A DNA stretch of 64,000 nt from WHSP01 sp040905505 (GTDB lineage Bacteria > Gemmatimonadota > Gemmatimonadetes > Longimicrobiales > Longimicrobiaceae): contig JBBDRL010000088.1 of NCBI GenBank assembly GCA_040905505.1, positions 1 through 64,000 of the forward strand, given 5' to 3'. Position numbers and translations under genes: made by a program. A model generated the notes under the pieces. That model was not told the DNA's origin and searched no databases. It saw nothing but the letters and a program-made list of their open reading frames with translations. Below, in pieces: positions 60,150-64,000 of the stretch; the first letter of the stretch is position 1; the number at the start of each line of letters is the position of its first letter.

Positions 60150-60835
60150 CACACTTCCTCCCCTTCCCATCCGTCGATTCGCAGCCCCGACGAGCGTAGC
60201 ATCGCCTCCATCGCGGACCGATTGGGTATCCACCAGTTGGTGGGGTCCCCCGCATACCGGTTCTCGATGAAGTACATTGCTGGAAAGCGCGGGTCCGAGA
60301 AGATCTCCCGCTCGTCGATCGGGTAATCGCCCGCAGGCTCGAGGGGGTCGGGATCGCCCCGGAGCATGCACTGGAACACGAGTCCCTCGCGTACGACGCC
60401 CGCTACCTTCTCCAGCGCATACAGCGGATGCCGAAGGTGATAGAGGACGCCGAGGAACAGCACGTAGTCGAAGCCGCGACCGAGCCGGTCGACGTCGTAG
60501 ACGTCCATCTCGAGGTACTCGATGTCGGCGCCGAGCACGTCCGCCGCGAACCTGGCCTGCGCGAGGTAGCGTGGATCGTGCTCGATGCCGGTCACCCGGG
60601 CGCCCCGCTCATTTAGCTGGAGCGAGTAGAACCCGGCGTTGCAACCGACGTCGAGCACTGTCTTGCCTGACAGATCTGCGGGAATCCCGCGACTCACGAG
60701 AGGCCAGAGCTCGTGCAGGAAGTTGCCCAGCGGGTGGTGGGGCGCCGTGCGGACTCCGTGGAGGTCGAGGTCGTGAAACCAGGGGCCGAGCTCGCGTACG
60801 CGCGTCTCGAGGTTCTCGAGCGTCGTCGTGTTCAC
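60098..60835 (-). CDS. SAM-dependent methyltransferase, TIGR04290-like
   Basis: A 245-residue methyltransferase related to CmoB-type folds. Motif I is VLDVGCNAGFYSLQLNERG, followed by GIEHDPRYLAQA and VLFLGVLYHLRHPLYALEK. The Trp-rich NWWIPNRSAMEAML segment fits the Rta_06860/TIGR04290 group as I remember it, whose substrate is unknown. The GTG start overlaps the stop of the 91-residue gene (GTGA). Its 3' end overlaps that of the glycosidase gene by 52 bp, tail to tail. Confidence 0.88.
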   Translation of the reverse strand: MNTTTLENLETRVRELGPWFHDLDLHGVRTAPHHPLGNFLHELWPLVSRGIPADLSGKTVLDVGCNAGFYSLQLNERGARVTGIEHDPRYLAQARFAADVLGADIEYLEMDVYDVDRLGRGFDYVLFLGVLYHLRHPLYALEKVAGVVREGLVFQCMLRGDPDPLEPAGDYPIDEREIFSDPRFPAMYFIENRYAGDPTNWWIPNRSAMEAMLRSSGLRIDGWEGEEVCYCSRADSGGVSAPGGA

Positions 60836-61107
60836 GAGGCGCCCTCCATCCGCGAATCGTACTCCTCGGCGTACCTCTCGAGGCGCTGGTTCACCTCGTC
60901 CGCCCAGACGCCGGTGACGAGCCGCTGCGCCAGCCGCACACCCAGACGCAGGTCCTGCCTCCGCCGCGCGCCTTCCTCCTCACCGCGCCCGATCAGCTCG
61001 GCCGTCTCCATCTCGATCGCGAAGGCCAGACGGTCCAGCTCGGTGAAGATGTCACCCCGCAGACTGGCTGCATCCGGCGATTCCTCGGGCGGGGGTGAAC
61101 TCAGCAT
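60832..61107 (-). CDS. Small hypothetical protein coupled to the methyltransferase
   Basis: A 91-residue, charged, helical protein (IFTELDRLAFAIEMETAELI, then RRRQDLRLGVRLAQRLVTGV) with no Cys and no membrane segment. Its stop overlaps the methyltransferase start, which argues that it is translated and functionally linked. The ATG at 61107 is the likely start, but only a weak ribosome-binding site is seen, and a longer frame to 61236 is open. No family recognised. Confidence 0.55.
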   Translation of the reverse strand: MLSSPPPEESPDAASLRGDIFTELDRLAFAIEMETAELIGRGEEEGARRRQDLRLGVRLAQRLVTGVWADEVNQRLERYAEEYDSRMEGAS

Positions 61108-61301
61108 CCCACAGAAGTCCCTTCCGAACGGATTCGACAGGTCGCCGGAGGCAGGCGGAGGCTTCGGCGGAGACCTCCGCGCACGCCCGGCGCGAGCGAC
61201 GATGTGATCTTCAGCGGAAGGCAATCTCCATGCCATGTGAGGAAGCGAAGAATTCCAAATTTTCTCTGGCGTTGAGGGCGAAAACGCGCAGGCTGGAACA
61301 G

Positions 61302-61321
61302 CCGGAAGACCGGTCTTCCGG
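61302..61321. repeat. 20-bp perfect palindrome after the third CgeB-like gene
   Basis: CCGGAAGACCGGTCTTCCGG is self-complementary over all 20 bases. It lies 38 bp downstream of the stop of the CgeB-like gene, in the 252-bp gap before the small coupled gene. No T-run follows, so it could be a regulator site or an RNA hairpin. Nothing else is recognised in that gap. Confidence 0.7.
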
Positions 61322-61359
61322 TCGCCCGTCGGGCGGGGAGGCAGGGCTTCAGCGGCGGC

Positions 61360-62475
61360 TCAGCCGAGGGCCGAACCGGCGGTGGAGACGGATCGATAAA
61401 TTTCCTCGAGTTGCTCCGCGCGGTGTTCGCAGGTGTGACCCGCGCGAATGGTTGCGAGACCGTTCTCCGCGATGCGGGCGCGTTCATCCTCATCATGCGC
61501 AAGCCGAAGGATCTGCTCGCGCATCTCAGCGGGCGACCGGGCGACGAGATGATCGAATCCGGGCCGGAATAGCTGTTCGGTATCGGGCCACTCGGCCGAG
61601 ATGAGGGGGATGCCACAGGCCATGGCTTCGAACGGCCTGATGGTAGGAATTCCGGGGAGGGTCGACAGATAAGGTCCGCGGGGGATGTGAACCGTCATCT
61701 TCGCCGCCGCGAAGACTTCGGGGACCCTGTAGTTGGCGATCCAGCCGCGGAAGTCGATGCCGACGGCGTCGATCTCGGCCCGCGCCTCGGGCGGGTAACG
61801 GACGCCGTGGATTGCGAAGCGGAGCTCGGGGAGCAGTCGGGCGGAATCGATCAAATAGTCGCGGATTTCACGCGTCCGCTCCTCTTCCCCCCAGTTGCCG
61901 ACCCAGACGACGTCGTCGGCCTTTCGGGCCTCTCTCGGGTAGAACACCGAAGTGTCGGCGGCCTCATGGAACGTCCAGACACGATCCTGCCCGTAACGAT
62001 TCCGATAGATTTCGGCGAGCGAGTCACCGAAGGCGAGGACCCCGTCGTAGTGAGCGAGGTTGAGCGCCGCGATGTCGGGAGTGGTGACCGCGCGGTGGTG
62101 CGTATCGTGGAAAAGTAGAACGAAGTCGTCGCGGCGATGGCGAAGCAGCCCGACGGCGCCGACCAGCCGAGGGTCGTTGAACTCGTGTACGAGCACGAGG
62201 TCGGCGCCGGTGGTGATCCGGTCGACGTCGTCGATCACCCGGTCCCAATCCCCATAGACCTCGATCTCGAGATCGGGGAAGAGCCGAGCGAATTCGACGA
62301 TGGGGCCGTGGCCGTGGTCCTCGTGGAGCTCGTCGGCCGACCAGTTGCGCCAGCGCTCACACGTGACCACCCTATGGCCGCGGCCGCCGAGAGCCCGCGC
62401 GAGGCCTCGCAGAAAATGCGCGTTTCCGTGGCTCCAATCGCTGACCAGGGAATGTGCGAAGACGACGACTTTCAT
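61360..62475 (-). CDS. CgeB-like glycosyltransferase 3
   Basis: A 371-residue GT-B protein, third paralogue of the locus. It opens MKVVVFAHSLVSDWSHGNAH, as the other two do with xSLxSxWxxG. The C-terminal half contains VWVGNWGEEERTREIRDYLI and PTIRPFEAMACGIPLISAEW (donor-binding Glu). It lacks the NWG-phase details of the others but keeps the fold. The ATG at 62475 is chosen by paralogue alignment; the frame continues upstream without support. It is divergent from the kinase gene. Confidence 0.88.
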   Translation of the reverse strand: MKVVVFAHSLVSDWSHGNAHFLRGLARALGGRGHRVVTCERWRNWSADELHEDHGHGPIVEFARLFPDLEIEVYGDWDRVIDDVDRITTGADLVLVHEFNDPRLVGAVGLLRHRRDDFVLLFHDTHHRAVTTPDIAALNLAHYDGVLAFGDSLAEIYRNRYGQDRVWTFHEAADTSVFYPREARKADDVVWVGNWGEEERTREIRDYLIDSARLLPELRFAIHGVRYPPEARAEIDAVGIDFRGWIANYRVPEVFAAAKMTVHIPRGPYLSTLPGIPTIRPFEAMACGIPLISAEWPDTEQLFRPGFDHLVARSPAEMREQILRLAHDEDERARIAENGLATIRAGHTCEHRAEQLEEIYRSVSTAGSALG

Positions 62476-62685
62476 CCGATGGGTTTCCAAACAGGAGGGG
62501 CGTATCGATCGCGACCGCCTCGCTGCGGGCAAGGAGCATTCCAGCACCTGCCTGGCTCGGCATTCCCGGCCTTGTAAGTGTCGCCACCTCGAAGGCACCC
62601 CGGTGTACGACGTCATGAGCGCGAGTTGCGAAGCTCTATGCTACGTAACGAGATACTACGATTCCAACGACTCGGAGGGATGCCT

Positions 62686-63702
62686 GTGCCGGATTTCGCC
62701 CAGCCGAACGCCTCTCACATGTCCGACGAACTTCTCGAGGCCGTACTGGCCTGCGTCGGGGACGACGGTGCGTCGCCCCCGACCGATATCGTCCACCGAG
62801 ACCAGCACAGCAACGATTTCGCGGAGGTGCGACTTCGCAATGGGCGCTCCCTGATCGTCAAGCGCGCTCGTTACGATTGGGCGGAACCGCGATTCCGGGC
62901 CTCGCGGGTCGCATCACGAATGATCCGCCAGGAGACCATGGTGGCGGTTCCCGCGCCCCTGCCCGTCCCGGCCGAGCTCGACGCGCGCCCTCTCGAGGCG
63001 TACTGGCGCATCGAGCTACCGACGCTCGAGGAGATCCTCCCGAGACTCGATGATCGGTCTCGCCCGCGCGCACTGCGCAGTTGGGGTGAGCTCGCGTCCC
63101 GGCTGCACGCCGTAAGGGTCGACGGATTTGGACCGGTCGGCGATCCGGCCACAGCGGGCCGGCCACTCGACCGATACCTGCGGGAGGAGCTCGCGGAACG
63201 ATTGCTCCCTGCGATCACGGACAAGTGGCCCGCCGCCGTGTCGACCGTTCACCGGATGGTCCGGGTGATCGACGAGGTCGCGGAGCGCGTCGGTGGGCGG
63301 AGCCGCCTCGTACACAACGACCTCCATGCGGGGAACGTTCTGTGTGAGATCGACGACGGCGGAGAGGTCCGGTGCGTTGGACTGATCGATCTGGAGACCG
63401 CTCTCGGCGCCCCGCGGGAGGCGGATCTGGCGATCATGGAAGTTCAGCACAGCGGTCTGTTCGGCGACTCCATCCCCGGTCCGTGGCTGCGTGACGTCTA
63501 CGCGGCTTACAGTGAGCAGGTCGATCCGTGGGTGGTGCATTTCTACCGGGCCTTCCACCAGGTGAACATGGGGTTCTACTCGGCGATCATCGGGCACCAC
63601 GAGCATGCCGACCAGGTAGCGGGTGCCGCCGCCCGGGAAGTTGCCGATCTGGAGCGCAGAACGGCGTCGGCACGGATGGAAGCGGCCGCGTCGGTAGCCT
63701 GA
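62686..63702 (+). CDS. Aminoglycoside-phosphotransferase (APH)/fructosamine-kinase-like protein
   Basis: A 338-residue kinase-fold protein. The N lobe has the ATP-Lys in RSLIVKRARYDW. The C lobe has the catalytic loop RLVHNDLHAGNVLCE (HxDxxxxN) and the metal-binding GLIDLETALGAP (DLE in place of the usual DFE/DFG). It probably phosphorylates a sugar or small alcohol. The GTG at 62686 is preferred because GGAGGG lies six bases upstream, while the ATG at 62680 abuts that site. It sits beside the glycan genes, but its role there is inferred only from position. Confidence 0.88.
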   Translation: MPDFAQPNASHMSDELLEAVLACVGDDGASPPTDIVHRDQHSNDFAEVRLRNGRSLIVKRARYDWAEPRFRASRVASRMIRQETMVAVPAPLPVPAELDARPLEAYWRIELPTLEEILPRLDDRSRPRALRSWGELASRLHAVRVDGFGPVGDPATAGRPLDRYLREELAERLLPAITDKWPAAVSTVHRMVRVIDEVAERVGGRSRLVHNDLHAGNVLCEIDDGGEVRCVGLIDLETALGAPREADLAIMEVQHSGLFGDSIPGPWLRDVYAAYSEQVDPWVVHFYRAFHQVNMGFYSAIIGHHEHADQVAGAAAREVADLERRTASARMEAAASVA

Positions 63703-63776
63703 TTCATAAGGAGGAGAACGGCACGGGTCTCGCATCTTTCAACGTATGGCGAACCCCCGGCCCGATGTGAGGGATG

Positions 63777-64000
63777 ATGGACTGCAGGCCTGTTCTGTAC
63801 CTGGATCTGGACGACACGCTGATCTCCTGGGGCCCTGACGGGCCTGCCGCAGCACCCGGCGCCGGTGAGTTCGTGCGCTGGGCGATCGGTAACATGGAAG
63901 TTCGCTGGCTCACCACGTGGTGTCCCGACGGTGTGATGGACCAGAAGCTCCTTGGCGACCTCGCGAAGATGCTGAATCTGGCCCCCGACGAGATCGGCCA
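63777..64000 (+). CDS. HAD-like hydrolase, 5' part only
   Basis: The reading frame is open from an ATG at 63777 (GAGGG upstream; a second ATG at 63774 is in the same frame) to the window edge, 74 complete residues. It starts MDCRPVLYLDLDDTLISWG, the DxD motif I of haloacid-dehalogenase-type phosphatases, and goes on to RWLTTWCPDG, the usual motif II position for small HAD proteins. The rest lies outside the window, so substrate and length are unknown. Confidence 0.75.
   Translation, partial: MDCRPVLYLDLDDTLISWGPDGPAAAPGAGEFVRWAIGNMEVRWLTTWCPDGVMDQKLLGDLAKMLNLAPDEIG

Noticed and set aside
1..64000. tRNA, rRNA, SRP RNA, tmRNA, CRISPR arrays, transposases, prophage
   Set aside because: I read both strands for conserved tRNA T-loops, SRP core, spaced repeats and integrase or transposase motifs and found none that hold up; a covariance-model scan was not possible.

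Overview
The window is 64 kb of high-GC bacterial chromosome. It is draft or metagenome-assembled sequence, because a run of exactly 100 Ns interrupts it at 49797-49896. The organism looks like a diderm: YidC is the long form with a periplasmic domain, and there are lipoproteins with lipoboxes and an exported DUF5715-like protein. The gene content (very large NAD-glutamate dehydrogenase, bactofilin beside an M23 peptidase, PEP carboxylase, DUF5715-like protein) made me think of Gemmatimonadota or a related phylum. That placement is inference and has not been tested.

Layout. (1) 0-17 kb is housekeeping and accessory: metK behind a SAM-II-type riboswitch and terminator, ppc, a PAS/GAF histidine kinase, a PA0069-type radical SAM protein, two methyltransferases (one with a signal peptide), two small lipoproteins, a ClpP-type protease, argG, an MscS channel, a double V4R-domain protein and an isoprenylcysteine-methyltransferase-like membrane protein. 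(2) 17-32 kb is the replication-origin neighbourhood. dnaN and dnaA read leftward; rpmH-rnpA-yidD-yidC-mnmE and mnmG-parA-parB read rightward. It carries two palindromic parS-like sites and two separate clusters of DnaA-box-like sequences (dnaA-dnaN gap, and 32.0 kb beside a perfect TTATCCACA box). acyP and a three-gene membrane-stress-like operon sit inside it, followed by an M23 peptidase and bactofilin. (3) 32-50 kb is general metabolism: Nif3-like protein, N-carbamoylputrescine amidase plus agmatine deiminase (agmatine to putrescine), glutamine-dependent NAD synthetase, a second PAS histidine kinase, an ABC-2 exporter pair, and a 1633-residue NAD-glutamate dehydrogenase. (4) 49.7-50.1 kb is a repeat-rich scaffold junction. 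(5) 50-64 kb is a succinate-semialdehyde dehydrogenase followed by a tightly packed glycan locus: three paralogous CgeB-like glycosyltransferases, one GT4, a Gfo/Idh oxidoreductase, a zinc-type alcohol dehydrogenase, two extended SDR epimerases, a SAM methyltransferase, a glycosidase-like protein with apparently permuted barrel order, an APH-like kinase and the start of a HAD-like protein.

How the parts work together. The origin region pairs DnaA and the sliding clamp with the ParABS partition genes and the tRNA-U34 modification pair MnmE/MnmG, an arrangement common near bacterial origins. dnaA itself seems to have a DnaA-like box inside its promoter spacer. The glycan locus is organised as overlapping leftward operons (GTGA, ATGA and TGATG junctions), which suggests its products act in one pathway: sugar-nucleotide or sugar modification (epimerases, dehydrogenases, methyltransferase), then transfer by CgeB/GT4 enzymes. 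Its final product cannot be read from sequence.

No tRNA, rRNA, CRISPR array, transposase or prophage was recognised. Start codons were chosen from ribosome-binding sites, family N-termini and overlaps with neighbours; several differ from the longest open frame.
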